This document shows positions 19,431 through 26,872 of a DNA stretch of 64,000 nucleotides, piece after piece. The stretch covers positions 13,088 through 77,087 of the forward strand of contig CAZBKB010000005.1 of NCBI GenBank assembly GCA_964492425.1. Reading direction: 5' to 3'. The position numbers and the translations under genes were made by a program. Position 1 is the stretch's first letter; the number at the start of each line of letters is the position of its first letter. The stretch comes from LBZV01 sp000993855. Lineage in GTDB: Bacteria; Patescibacteriota; Microgenomatia; Curtissbacterales; GWA2-41-24. A model generated the notes under the pieces. The model was not told the origin of the DNA. It saw only the letters and a list, made by a program, of their open reading frames with translations, and ran no database searches.

Positions 19431-20624
19431 ATGAAAATTTTAATGCTAACCCCATACTTGCCCTATCCTTTGGTATCCGGCGGACAAATACGTACTTACA
19501 ATCTTCTAAAAAACTTATCAAAAAAACATAAAATCACGCTAGTCTCTTTTATCCGTGAACCACGAGAAAAACAATACTTGCAATATTTACGGCCATTTTG
19601 TGAAGATATCTTAATTTACCAAAGAAGAAAAGCCTGGTCCCTAATAAATATAATGTTGGCGGCTATAACTCCATACCCGTTTCTAGTATCCATTTATATC
19701 AGCCTTTCCCTTCGTCGGGATATTAAAGAGTTAATTGTTAAAAAAAACTTTGATCTTATTCATGCAGAAACATTTTATGTTATGCCCAATATTCCACAAA
19801 CAAACGTTCCTATTTATCTTGTCGAACAAGTTATCGAATATCTGGTCTATCAAAGATTTGTTGAGGGACTACCCTTATGGCTTATACTCTTAAAACCATT
19901 ATTGCTATTCGACGTAATAAAGATAAAATTTTGGGAGAAATATTATTGGGGTAGAGCAAAAAGGCTTGCAGCGATGTCCCAGGATGATAAAGAATTTATA
20001 GAAAACACTAGCCCCAAGCTAAAAGTTGATGTTGTCGCCAATGGGGTAGATATCGACTATTTCACCAGTACCAAAAAAGTAAAGACTAAAAACCCGACAA
20101 TCCTATTTATTGGTAATTTTAAATGGTTGCCAAATAGGGATGCTGCAAAATTTTTAGCTACTGAAATCTGGCCAAAAATTAAAAAAAATTTGCCATCTGC
20201 CAAACTTTGGATTGTTGGTAAAAATCCCTCAAAAGATCTTAAAGCCTACGAGTCTCCAAGTGTAAATGTTGATGAAACGGTAGAAGACATCAGAACCGCT
20301 TATGGCAGAAGCGATGTTCTTCTGGCACCAATTAGAAATGGCCGCGGAACAAAGTATAAAATTTTGGAAGCGATGGCGACTCGCACCCCAATTGTAGGTA
20401 CATCTTTGGCAACAGAAGGCATTAATATAAAAAATAAAATTCATGCCTTTGTAGCAGACAAATCCGAAGATCTAGCCGCAAGTACTGTACATATTCTAAA
20501 AAATAAAAAAGAAGGCGAAAAACTTGCCCAGAATGCATACAAACTTGTTGCCCAAGATTATAGTTGGGTCAAAATATCAGCAAATCTCGACAAAGTATAT
20601 CGTGAAGTAGGGGGTAAAAAATGA
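19431..20624 (+). CDS. GT4-like glycosyltransferase (EPS sugar transferase type)
   Basis: This 397-aa GT-B protein starts immediately after the previous stop. Its N-terminus MKILMLTPYLPYPLVSGGQI is the acceptor-domain signature with GG. NGVDIDYF is the hinge, and PIRNGRGTKYKILEAMATR replaces the usual EX7E region; this GRGTK.KILEAMA form is typical of a GT4 subgroup linked to exopolysaccharide synthesis. It probably transfers a sugar to the lipid-linked intermediate in the cytoplasm. The downstream GT2 gene overlaps its stop by 4 bp. Confidence 0.82.
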   Translation: MKILMLTPYLPYPLVSGGQIRTYNLLKNLSKKHKITLVSFIREPREKQYLQYLRPFCEDILIYQRRKAWSLINIMLAAITPYPFLVSIYISLSLRRDIKELIVKKNFDLIHAETFYVMPNIPQTNVPIYLVEQVIEYLVYQRFVEGLPLWLILLKPLLLFDVIKIKFWEKYYWGRAKRLAAMSQDDKEFIENTSPKLKVDVVANGVDIDYFTSTKKVKTKNPTILFIGNFKWLPNRDAAKFLATEIWPKIKKNLPSAKLWIVGKNPSKDLKAYESPSVNVDETVEDIRTAYGRSDVLLAPIRNGRGTKYKILEAMATRTPIVGTSLATEGINIKNKIHAFVADKSEDLAASTVHILKNKKEGEKLAQNAYKLVAQDYSWVKISANLDKVYREVGGKK

Positions 20625-21520
20625 AATTATCGATTGTCATTGTCTCCTATAACGTTCAAGAGCTTTTAGATAAATGTTTAAAATCCATATATATCGCTTC
20701 TAAAAATATCGACCATGAAATTTACGTTGTAGATAACAATTCCCAAGATGGAACAAAAGAGCTGATTATAAATAAACATCCGCGAGTGCGGTTAATTGCA
20801 AATACTCACAATATTGGTTTTTCAAAAGCTAATAACCAGGCAATCAAGTTTGCAAAAGGGGAATATGTCCTTATCTTAAATCCGGACACTGTGCTCATGC
20901 CCGACACTCTTGTCAAAATGCTCAAGTTTATGGATCAAAAGGATGCAAAAGTAGCCATAGCAACATGTAAGATAGAGCTACCCAGTGGCTTGCTCGATCG
21001 TGATTGCAGACGCAGTTTCCCAACTCCCGCAAGAGCCCTTACACACTTCACAGGACTTTCTAAAATATTCAGGGGAACAAAAATATTTGATTCCTACTAT
21101 ATGGGTTATATCTCGATTAACCAAGAAACTGAGGTTGACGCTTGTGTTGGTGCTTTTATGTTTATTAGGCGCAAAATCTTAAAGGAAGTAGGCAACTTTG
21201 ATGAAGACTATTTTTTCTATGGTGAAGATTTGGATCTTTGTTATCGTATACGTCAACATAATTACAAAATTTTCTATACTCCAATTACCAAAATTATTCA
21301 CCACAAAGGTGCGTCATCCGGCATCAAAAAACACTCAGCCGAATTATCTAAAGCACCTGAAGAGTCTAAAAAGAGGGCAATTGTTGAATCAACACATGCA
21401 ATGGAACTTTTTTATAAAAAACATTACAAAGGTAAATACCCCCTCTTTATTACGTTTGCAGTGATAATAGCGATTGAGATTGTTAAAAATATAAGGCTTT
21501 TCAGGCATAATTTTTTATGA
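20621..21520 (+). CDS. GT2 family glycosyltransferase (rhamnosyltransferase-like)
   Basis: This 299-aa GT-A protein has SIVIVSYNVQELLDKCL, VVDNNSQDGT, NIGFSKANNQA, the metal site LNPDTVLM and YGEDLDLCYRIRQHNY. Motif order matches the gene at 15582-16472, and both end in a hydrophobic segment, so recent or ancient duplication is likely. It would add one sugar residue to the lipid carrier at the inner membrane face. ATGA overlaps couple it to the genes on both sides. Confidence 0.88.
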   Translation: MKLSIVIVSYNVQELLDKCLKSIYIASKNIDHEIYVVDNNSQDGTKELIINKHPRVRLIANTHNIGFSKANNQAIKFAKGEYVLILNPDTVLMPDTLVKMLKFMDQKDAKVAIATCKIELPSGLLDRDCRRSFPTPARALTHFTGLSKIFRGTKIFDSYYMGYISINQETEVDACVGAFMFIRRKILKEVGNFDEDYFFYGEDLDLCYRIRQHNYKIFYTPITKIIHHKGASSGIKKHSAELSKAPEESKKRAIVESTHAMELFYKKHYKGKYPLFITFAVIIAIEIVKNIRLFRHNFL

Positions 21521-22617
21521 AGATTGGAATAGATGCAAGATTTGTGGGGCCCCAAGGAACAGGGCTAGGTAAATACACCGAAAAGCTAATCGAAAATCTT
21601 GAAAAAATCGATACAAGAAATCAATTTTATATCTTCCTGCGCCAAAGCAACTGGTCATTTCTAAAGTTGACAGGGGGAAACTTTACAAAAGTTTTAGCAG
21701 ACGTCCCCTGGTACTCCCTGGAAGAACAGATAAAAATGGCAGGGATTTATAAATCAAAACATTTAGATCTTCTGCATGTCCCCCACTTCAATGTTCCTAT
21801 CCTTTACAACCTGGTGTTTATAGTTACAATACATGATTTAATACATCATAAATTTTCGCAGGAATCAACAACAACCAAAAATCCGTTTATTTTCAAAATA
21901 AAAAGGTTTGCCTACAAAAGGATAATCACCCATGCTGTGACAAAATCCAAAAAAATATTTGTTCCTTCAAATTATGTTAAAGAAGAAATCATCAATAACT
22001 TTAACCTCGACGCTAAAAAAATTGTTGTAACTTATGAAGCTGCAGAAGAAGAATACTCACAAGGAACAAAATCAAAAGCTTCAAAATCAAACCAGATAAT
22101 TTATGTAGGCAATACCTATCCTCATAAAAACATAGCGAAACTTCTGGAAGCTCTAAACATTTTAAAATCAGAAATTAAAAATTTAAAATTGATCATCGTC
22201 TGTCCCCGGGATGTCTTTACAAATAGGCTGGCAAAAGAAATTACAGATAAGGGTTTAACCCAAGAAGTTGAAATTCTTCCTTATCAAAATGTAGATCAGC
22301 TAGTTAGAATTTTTGCAAAATCCAAGGCTTATATTTTTCCATCTCTGGAAGAAGGTTTCGGTATACCAGGTCTAAACGCTATGGCCGCAGGCCTGCCAGT
22401 TATTGCATCAAATATTCCAACCTTAAAAGAAATCTACGAAAATGCGGCTATGTACTTTAATCCAAACGACCCAAAAGACATTGCCGAAAAAATAAACCAG
22501 GTCATCGGCAGTTCAGATATCAGAAAAAGTTTGATCTTTGAAGGTGGGAAACAGGTAAAAAAATATTCATGGCTAAAAATGACCAAAGAAACCCTTGCGG
22601 TTTACCGCTCAGTCTAA
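21517..22617 (+). CDS. GT4 family glycosyltransferase
   Basis: This 366-aa GT-B protein has MKIGIDARFVGPQGTGLGKY at the N-terminus, TIHDLIHHKF in the acceptor domain, YVGNTYPHKN at the donor-domain entry and EEGFGIPGLNAMAAGLP as a variant EX7E (the second Glu is replaced by Asn). The family assignment is firm, but the substitution of the second Glu could alter donor binding. It is the last gene of the left polysaccharide block; the cassette island begins directly after its stop. Confidence 0.82.
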   Translation: MKIGIDARFVGPQGTGLGKYTEKLIENLEKIDTRNQFYIFLRQSNWSFLKLTGGNFTKVLADVPWYSLEEQIKMAGIYKSKHLDLLHVPHFNVPILYNLVFIVTIHDLIHHKFSQESTTTKNPFIFKIKRFAYKRIITHAVTKSKKIFVPSNYVKEEIINNFNLDAKKIVVTYEAAEEEYSQGTKSKASKSNQIIYVGNTYPHKNIAKLLEALNILKSEIKNLKLIIVCPRDVFTNRLAKEITDKGLTQEVEILPYQNVDQLVRIFAKSKAYIFPSLEEGFGIPGLNAMAAGLPVIASNIPTLKEIYENAAMYFNPNDPKDIAEKINQVIGSSDIRKSLIFEGGKQVKKYSWLKMTKETLAVYRSV

Positions 22618-22857
22618 TTTAACAAACACAGCTTTTCAATAGAAGAATGTTAGGACGTATAATCCCAACCTCAAGAAGACAGCCCTCACATATGATCCTT
22701 CGACTTCGTTCAGAGCGACTGATTTCAATCTATTAGGTTTTTACTTTAGGCTGTGGAGATAGGATAATCAACATACTACTCCGACCAAATTTTAATGTCA
22801 ATAATCAAAAAGTTGCAGACTAATCTATAACTTGTATAATCTTTCATTAGCCCCGAT
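22618..22857 (+). repeat. Cassette-leader repeat, copy A (degenerate)
   Basis: Noncoding. From about 22691 it aligns, with many differences, to the leader repeats at 23834, 24938 and 26873. Shared landmarks are a TATGATCCTTCGA start (compare GATGACCCTTCGA), TTTCAATCT, a T-run, GGCTGTGGAGATA, GTCAATAATC and AAAAGTTG. This is the oldest-looking copy. It ends in a promoter and a small broken gene. The first 70 bp after the upstream stop show nothing recognisable. Confidence 0.6.
22813..22840 (+). promoter_or_regulatory. Promoter of cassette 1
   Basis: TTGCAG at 22813-22818 and TATAAT at 22835-22840 are 16 bp apart. The predicted transcription start near 22847 gives a leader of about 10 nt before ATG 22858. 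Equivalent promoters occupy the same place in leader copies B and E. Confidence 0.6.
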
Positions 22858-23065
22858 ATGACAGAGAGACAACAGCAACTAGCACGAATTTCTGAAACAA
22901 GAACACTATCAACTACAGATAGATTATCGCTCGCCTATTTAGCAAGACAAAATTTTGAGGAGGCAATTGAGATTGCAGCTCAAACCAAGGGAGGACATTC
23001 AAACAATTCTTGCAAGTGACGACGAAATTGCAAAGCAAGCAGTGGCATATTTTGGCCGAGTGTGA
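22858..23065 (+). pseudogene. Frameshifted small gene of cassette 1
   Basis: From ATG 22858 the frame encodes MTERQQQLARISETRTL and onwards, then stops at 23017-23019 after 53 codons. Removing a single G in the AAGGGAGG run at about 22987-22994 restores a frame of about 69 codons ending DEIAKQAVAYFGRV at 23063-23065. The restored protein is helical and charged, with no family I recognise. Its first codons (MT..QQ) resemble the start of the 197-aa gene at 27092. A sequencing error or a real disabling indel would look the same. A true 53-aa product is possible. Confidence 0.5.
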
Positions 23066-23089
23066 AAACAAAACTATCGGTGTGCCTTT

Positions 23090-23512
23090 TTAATTTGTAT
23101 CGAGTGGGTATTGGCTTAAGTGCTTAACAAAGGGAAGATTTACAGCCTTAACAAATTTAGAGTCTGCAGTAAAAAGATCACAATTATTTTCTTGAGCTAA
23201 GATTGCATATGAAGCATCGTAAACTGTAACCTTATGCTCTTTGGCAAATTTTAAACATTTGGGGAAAAAATCTGGAGTGGGATTAAATATCTCTATCTTG
23301 AAATTCACGAAAAGATTCCAAGCTGCACTTATATCTTTGAGCGTTAATTCAGCTTTAGAAGAAAGAACATTTGCAAGTTCATACAAAAGGATGTCGGGAG
23401 CGATAACTTTTTGTTCACCTGCTAAAAACTTGTCCAGTAGTATCAAAGATACATGTCTTGTATCTTCTTCCCTTAGCCATTTATAAATAATTGAAGTATC
23501 GGCTACTACCAT
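23090..23512 (-). CDS. vapC: PIN-domain toxin ribonuclease (VapC-like)
   Basis: This 140-aa PIN-domain protein starts VVADTSIIYKWL, with the first catalytic Asp in ADTS. It has a conserved Glu (LLYELANVL), then DASYAILA and FTADSKFVKAV, which hold the remaining acidic residues. PIN toxins cleave RNA, often tRNA or rRNA, when freed from the antitoxin. It overlaps its antitoxin gene by 7 bp, the standard arrangement. The pair lies antisense to the other genes of the cassette island, between leader copies A and B. Confidence 0.88.
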   Translation of the reverse strand: MVVADTSIIYKWLREEDTRHVSLILLDKFLAGEQKVIAPDILLYELANVLSSKAELTLKDISAAWNLFVNFKIEIFNPTPDFFPKCLKFAKEHKVTVYDASYAILAQENNCDLFTADSKFVKAVNLPFVKHLSQYPLDTN

Positions 23513-23763
23513 TTTCCTTCATATCTCATCTCTCTTAATGATTGAACTATGTCAAAATCTTTTAGCTTTCTTTTCAATACTCTTGCGACCTTACGACGAT
23601 TTGCATGAATTTGATTAACTTGGGTTTGAGAGCGAGTTTTATCTTCGGTGCGTATTTTTTCCCTAACTACTGCAGATAAGCTTTGACGTTTTTTGGCAGC
23701 TTCAGCTTTCAGTCTCAAGTAATCCTCCTCAGAAATTCTTATATTAGTAGTAACATAATTCAT
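23506..23763 (-). CDS. vapB: Antitoxin of the PIN toxin (VapB-like, RHH type)
   Basis: This 85-aa protein has an N-terminal ribbon-helix-helix segment (TTNIRISEEDYLRLKAEAAK, then SLSAVVREKI) for DNA binding. Its C-terminal half ends in DIVQSLREMRYEGKW, which probably threads into the PIN active site. The start codon lies where transcription is predicted to begin, so the message may be leaderless. A perfect 12-bp palindrome overlaps the -10 box, consistent with autorepression by the RHH dimer. Confidence 0.82.
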   Translation of the reverse strand: MNYVTTNIRISEEDYLRLKAEAAKKRQSLSAVVREKIRTEDKTRSQTQVNQIHANRRKVARVLKRKLKDFDIVQSLREMRYEGKW

Positions 23764-23764
23764 A

Positions 23765-23797
23765 ATACAATTGTATCATTGTATTGATATTTGTCAA
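23765..23797 (-). promoter_or_regulatory. vapBC promoter with palindromic operator
   Basis: On the minus strand TTGACA (23792-23797) and TACAAT (23770-23775) are 16 bp apart. The perfect palindrome ATACAATTGTAT at 23765-23776 covers the -10 box, with a further ATACAAT half-site upstream of it. The predicted start of transcription falls at or next to the vapB ATG. Confidence 0.65.
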
Positions 23798-23833
23798 TTC
23801 TTCAACTAACACATATAATCTCAGTAATCAATA

Positions 23834-23999
23834 ATGAAGACTACCCTAGTGCATGATGACCCTTCGATAGACTCAGGGCAGTTGCTCAATCTCGAAGGTC
23901 TTTTTATTCTGAGCGAAGCAAAAATCAGAGACGAAGTTCTCTATTTGGGCTATGGAGATAAGGTGTTTCCACTATAGCACTTGCAACTTTTCTGTCAAT
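23834..23999 (+). repeat. Cassette-leader repeat, copy B
   Basis: It opens with ATG and a nine-codon stub MKTTLVHDD that matches the start of the glycosyltransferase at 27728, then diverges at a terminator-like palindrome. The frame runs on as a 47-codon micro-ORF to TAG 23977. Positions 23886-23999 (114 bp) are identical, base for base, to 26927-27040 in copy E. TATAAT at 23814-23819 precedes the stub. The 280-aa gene follows. The 281-bp gap 23764-24044 holds only this repeat and two promoters. Confidence 0.8.
23861..23905 (+). terminator. Terminator-like hairpin in leader copy B
   Basis: CCTTCGA (23861-23867) pairs with TCGAAGG (23892-23898) across a 24-nt loop and is followed by TCTTTTT. 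It would stop transcription entering from the glycosyltransferase stub. The stem also contains the REP-like CCCTTCGA...CTCAGGG pattern. Confidence 0.5.
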
Positions 24000-24007
24000 G
24001 CTACAAA

Positions 24008-24036
24008 TTGACATCAAACCTGATGATATGTAATAT
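24008..24036 (+). promoter_or_regulatory. Promoter of cassette 2
   Basis: TTGACA at 24008-24013 and TAATAT at 24031-24036 are separated by 17 bp. The start codon of the 280-aa gene is 8 nt past the -10 box, so the message would be leaderless or nearly so. Confidence 0.65.
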
Positions 24037-24044
24037 GTGAAACG

Positions 24045-24887
24045 ATGGTTAGAGAAAGAGACTACAAGCCAATAGAAATTCCGCAAACTGAGCCTCTTGT
24101 TATTCTCAGAAACCAGAAATTTTTCCCATTTTCAAATCTTGAATTACCTGAGGAAACAATAGGACATTTTGATTTTGCAAGCCAGGAGTTTCAGCTTCAA
24201 GAAGAAGATGGCATCACTACGGGTAGATTTCTGTATCAAGATGTGATGAGCAATGGTAACACGGCAATGTGGAACTTCCCTTTTCTTGCCGAAAAGTATT
24301 ACACCTTAGGCTCTACAGAAGACGATCTAAAGCAATATACTGAGACATATCCTGACTCACCGCATAGGAGAATAATGTTTAAAGTTGCATTTGACCTTCC
24401 GAGGCCTATGGATCCAGAAAGTGAGTTCCGTAAGACGACTAGAATCAGAGTTGAAAATGGACAAACTGGAAATGTGTTTTACGCAGTAGAGGCAAGGGCA
24501 CAAGGTGGATATGACCGAACAAGATCCCCAAAAGATGGGCACTACGCCATACTTTACGATAGCTTCTACTACAAAGGAGAACAGTGGGATGATCGTTTGA
24601 ATAAACATGCTCACTTAGATATTCCAGAAGAAAGATGGCCTGAGATACATCAGCAGGTAGCAGATTATGAAGAAGATAACTCCAAGCCTTACCCACAAGA
24701 GCTTGCAGACGCACATCGAAGAGTAAGAGAAGAGGATGATAGACGCTCTTATTTAATGCCATTTCGCTTGTCTATCATCACGAAACCAGAAGTGGCAAGA
24801 GGTATTGCACTAACCATTGAGCAGGTTCCTATGGGTTCTGTAGATCTAAGTGTCAACACACCAGACCAAGTGTTGCACGGGCACTAA
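24045..24887 (+). CDS. Hypothetical protein, cassette 2 cargo
   Basis: This 280-aa soluble protein is of no family I recognise. It has no signal peptide or membrane helix. It is acidic and polar, with many Glu, Asp, Gln and Arg residues, and holds aromatic-rich segments (TAMWNFPFLAEKYYTLG, YAILYDSFYYKGEQWDD) and a beta-rich C-terminus. Its lower Lys content and fewer A-runs contrast with the glycosyltransferase genes around it, which suggests a different origin. It has its own promoter in the leader repeat and is followed 4 bp after its stop by the conserved cassette junction. Confidence 0.75.
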   Translation: MVRERDYKPIEIPQTEPLVILRNQKFFPFSNLELPEETIGHFDFASQEFQLQEEDGITTGRFLYQDVMSNGNTAMWNFPFLAEKYYTLGSTEDDLKQYTETYPDSPHRRIMFKVAFDLPRPMDPESEFRKTTRIRVENGQTGNVFYAVEARAQGGYDRTRSPKDGHYAILYDSFYYKGEQWDDRLNKHAHLDIPEERWPEIHQQVADYEEDNSKPYPQELADAHRRVREEDDRRSYLMPFRLSIITKPEVARGIALTIEQVPMGSVDLSVNTPDQVLHGH

Positions 24888-24891
24888 TCAA

Positions 24892-24968
24892 TTAACCTTA
24901 AAATCATCCTCAGCTAAAAAATTGTTAAAATCAGATAGTGAAAATTGCACTAGTACACGATGACTTCA
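24892..24968 (+). repeat. Duplicated 5' region of the 27728 glycosyltransferase
   Basis: These 77 bp match 27682-27758 at all but two positions. They comprise 46 bp of upstream DNA with an extended -10 box (TGTTAAAAT, ending 6 nt before the start) plus the first 31 bp of the glycosyltransferase gene from GTG 24938. Identity ends abruptly after GATGACTTCA. The 46-bp part also recurs, more diverged, at 26250-26298 before the DUF4258 gene. Confidence 0.85.
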
Positions 24969-25060
24969 ATCTCGAAGGTTTTTTGTTTGGGGCGTGTTGA
25001 TAAGACAATTCCATAGTACCACTTGCAAGTTTTAAGTCAAGAAATCAAAATGATGCAAGT
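24938..25060 (+). repeat. Cassette-leader repeat, copy C
   Basis: GTG 24938 opens the stub MKIALVHDD, continues through TCAATCTCGAAGGTTTTTT, and closes as a 20-codon micro-ORF at 25000. The rest aligns to copies B and E (GGCGTGTTGATAAG, CCACTTGCAAGTTTTAAGTC) but lacks about 35 bp that they contain after the T-run. ispG follows. Its promoter is weaker than in the other copies: TAAAAT at 25061-25066 without a clear -35. Confidence 0.75.
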
Positions 25061-25074
25061 TAAAATAGAAGTCT

Positions 25075-26253
25075 ATGCCAGAAAGATTTGAAAGACGAGT
25101 CACAAGACCAGTTCAAGTAGGAGAGATAACTATTGGTGGGGATAACCCCATTGCTGTGCAATCAATGGTAACTAGGGAAACTCAGGATATTCAAGGAGTA
25201 ACGGAACAAATCAAACAACTCAACCTCGCAGGTGCTGAAATTGTTAGAGTAACGACACCTACAATTCAAGACGCAGAGTCGCTTGCTGAAATAAAAGTTG
25301 AACTTAAAAGACGATATAAAGATGTACCACTTGTTGCAGATGTTCATCATCAAGGCACAAACATTGCAGTAGAGGCTTCAAAACATGTTGAGAAAGTTCG
25401 CATAAACCCTGGGCTTTTTGTTTACCATAAGAGAACATCCCAGGAAGAATATACACACAATGAGATTGATGAACAAAGGAATGAAATTGACTCTGCCTTA
25501 TCTCCACTTATAAGTGCATGTAGAGAAAGAGGTGTTGCCCTGAGGGTTGGAGTAAATCATGGCAGCCTTGCAGAAAGACTTACTGTCATGTATGGCGACA
25601 CACCAGAAGGAATGGTTCAGTCCGCAATGGAATATCTAAAAATATGCGAGGGCTATGGCTTCAAAGATGTAGTGGTTTCGTTAAAAGCTAGTAGAGCTCC
25701 CACCATGATTGCAGCCAATAGGCTAATGGTTGAGCGAATGGATGAGGAGAATATGAACTACCCCATCCATTTAGGTGTTACAGAAGCTGGCAAAGACCAA
25801 TACGCAAGGATTAAAAGCACTTACGGAATTGCAACTCTACTCTCAGAAGGTGTTGGGGATACTATTCGGGTTTCCTTAGCAGAAGACCCAGTTAAAGAGT
25901 TATCCGTTTGTTATGACATCCTTCAAGCAGGAGGCCTTAGGCGTACCAAATCTGAACCAATAGCTTGTCCAGGTTGTGGAAGAACTAAGTTTGACCTTGA
26001 TACCGTCACTGATGACATATTTGGTGCAACTGAGCATTTAAAAGGTTTAAGTATTGCTGTGATGGGGTGCATTGTAAACGGGCCTGGGGAAATGGCAGAT
26101 GCTGATTATGGCTATGTTGGTCTGGGTGGTGGCAAAATAGCTCTATACAGAGGAAAAGAAGTAATCAGGACTGTCCAGCAAGAAGAAGCAAGAGATTCTT
26201 TAATTGCACTTATAAAAGAAGATGGAAAATGGATAAACCCACCTTCTAATTAA
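25075..26253 (+). CDS. ispG: 4-hydroxy-3-methylbut-2-en-1-yl diphosphate synthase (IspG/GcpE)
   Basis: This 392-aa protein matches IspG along its length. It has the TIM-barrel N-terminus (GGDNPIAVQSMV, LVADVHHQG, VRINPGL) and the iron-sulfur half with CPGCGRT and CIVNGPGEMADADYG, giving the three Cys ligands and the catalytic Glu of the [4Fe-4S] cluster. It makes HMBPP in the MEP isoprenoid pathway using ferredoxin or flavodoxin electrons. No other MEP gene is in the window. It sits as cargo of cassette 3, its stop codon lying in the conserved TTAACCC junction. Function assignment is firm; its role in isolation is unclear. Confidence 0.95.
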   Translation: MPERFERRVTRPVQVGEITIGGDNPIAVQSMVTRETQDIQGVTEQIKQLNLAGAEIVRVTTPTIQDAESLAEIKVELKRRYKDVPLVADVHHQGTNIAVEASKHVEKVRINPGLFVYHKRTSQEEYTHNEIDEQRNEIDSALSPLISACRERGVALRVGVNHGSLAERLTVMYGDTPEGMVQSAMEYLKICEGYGFKDVVVSLKASRAPTMIAANRLMVERMDEENMNYPIHLGVTEAGKDQYARIKSTYGIATLLSEGVGDTIRVSLAEDPVKELSVCYDILQAGGLRRTKSEPIACPGCGRTKFDLDTVTDDIFGATEHLKGLSIAVMGCIVNGPGEMADADYGYVGLGGGKIALYRGKEVIRTVQQEEARDSLIALIKEDGKWINPPSN

Positions 26254-26298
26254 CCCTAAAATCTTCCTCAGCTAAAAATTGCGTGCTAAAATGCCTGA
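26250..26298 (+). repeat. Cassette junction with extended -10 promoter
   Basis: This is a diverged third copy of the 46-bp upstream element seen at 24892 and 27682 (TTAACCCTAAAATC, CCTCAGCTAAAAA). It ends in TGCTAAAAT (26284-26292), an extended -10 box placed exactly 6 nt before GTG 26299. The copies at 24938, 26873 and 27728 have the same 6-nt spacing. Transcripts should be leaderless. Confidence 0.65.
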
Positions 26299-26619
26299 GT
26301 GGACACATCGTTTGTCAGAAGAAAAGTTGAAAGCGGAGAATATGACCTTTCAAGCCATGCTCACCGAGAAAGACAAGAAGAACAAATTACAGTAGCAGAA
26401 ATAGAGCAGGCTCTCCTTACAGGTGATATAATTGAAAAGTATCCAAAAGACGAGAGAGGCGAAAGCTGTTTAGTTGCAGCAAAAACAGAAAATAAACCAA
26501 TGCATATAGTGTGTGGAAAACGAGACAGCAGGTTATTAATAGTTACAGTCTACAGACCAAAACTGCCTACTTGGGAAAATTATAAACAAAGAACAAAGGA
26601 GTTGAAAAGCCGTGTCTAA
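26299..26619 (+). CDS. DUF4258 domain protein (putative toxin)
   Basis: This 106-aa protein starts at GTG 26299. DLSSHAHRERQEEQITVAEIEQALLTG and IVCGKRDSRLLIVTVYRP are the hallmarks of DUF4258, a small fold related to RelE/MqsR-like ribonuclease toxins. The conserved His of SSHAHRER and the C-terminal TVYRP strand are present. The YgiT-type zinc-finger gene overlaps it by 8 bp, the usual partner in toxin-antitoxin-like pairs. Toxin activity is inferred; some DUF4258 proteins have no proven function. Confidence 0.75.
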   Translation: MDTSFVRRKVESGEYDLSSHAHRERQEEQITVAEIEQALLTGDIIEKYPKDERGESCLVAAKTENKPMHIVCGKRDSRLLIVTVYRPKLPTWENYKQRTKELKSRV

Positions 26620-26851
26620 TTGTTACTTTTGCAAAGGAAAAACCGAAATTAGAAATGTGAACGTGGACTTCAGATGGAAGGATAAGCTTTTCGTCTTTAA
26701 AAGTGTTCCCGTAGAGGTTTGTATCCAATGCGGAGAAAAGTACTACAGTGCAGAAATTTCCAAAAAACTAGATGATTTTGTCAAAAAACAATCAGAAGCA
26801 AAGATCAGTCCACAAAATACCATCCAAGTCCCCGTTTTCAATTGGCAATAA
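26612..26851 (+). CDS. YgiT-type zinc finger protein (putative antitoxin)
   Basis: This 79-aa protein contains CYFCKG near the N-terminus and CIQCGEKYYSAEISKKLDDF about 35 residues later. The two CxxC pairs form one zinc site, as in the N-terminal half of MqsA/YgiT. No HTH domain follows, so it may neutralise or bind the upstream DUF4258 protein without acting as a classic repressor. The 8-bp gene overlap supports co-translation and a functional pair. Confidence 0.75.
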   Translation: MSNCYFCKGKTEIRNVNVDFRWKDKLFVFKSVPVEVCIQCGEKYYSAEISKKLDDFVKKQSEAKISPQNTIQVPVFNWQ

Positions 26852-26857
26852 ATCTGT

Positions 26858-26866
26858 TGCTATAAT
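26858..26866 (+). promoter_or_regulatory. Extended -10 promoter before leader copy E
   Basis: TGCTATAAT lies exactly 6 nt before ATG 26873 of the copy E stub, as at the other stubs and at the intact glycosyltransferase gene. A leaderless transcript is predicted. Confidence 0.55.
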
Positions 26867-26872
26867 CTTCTC

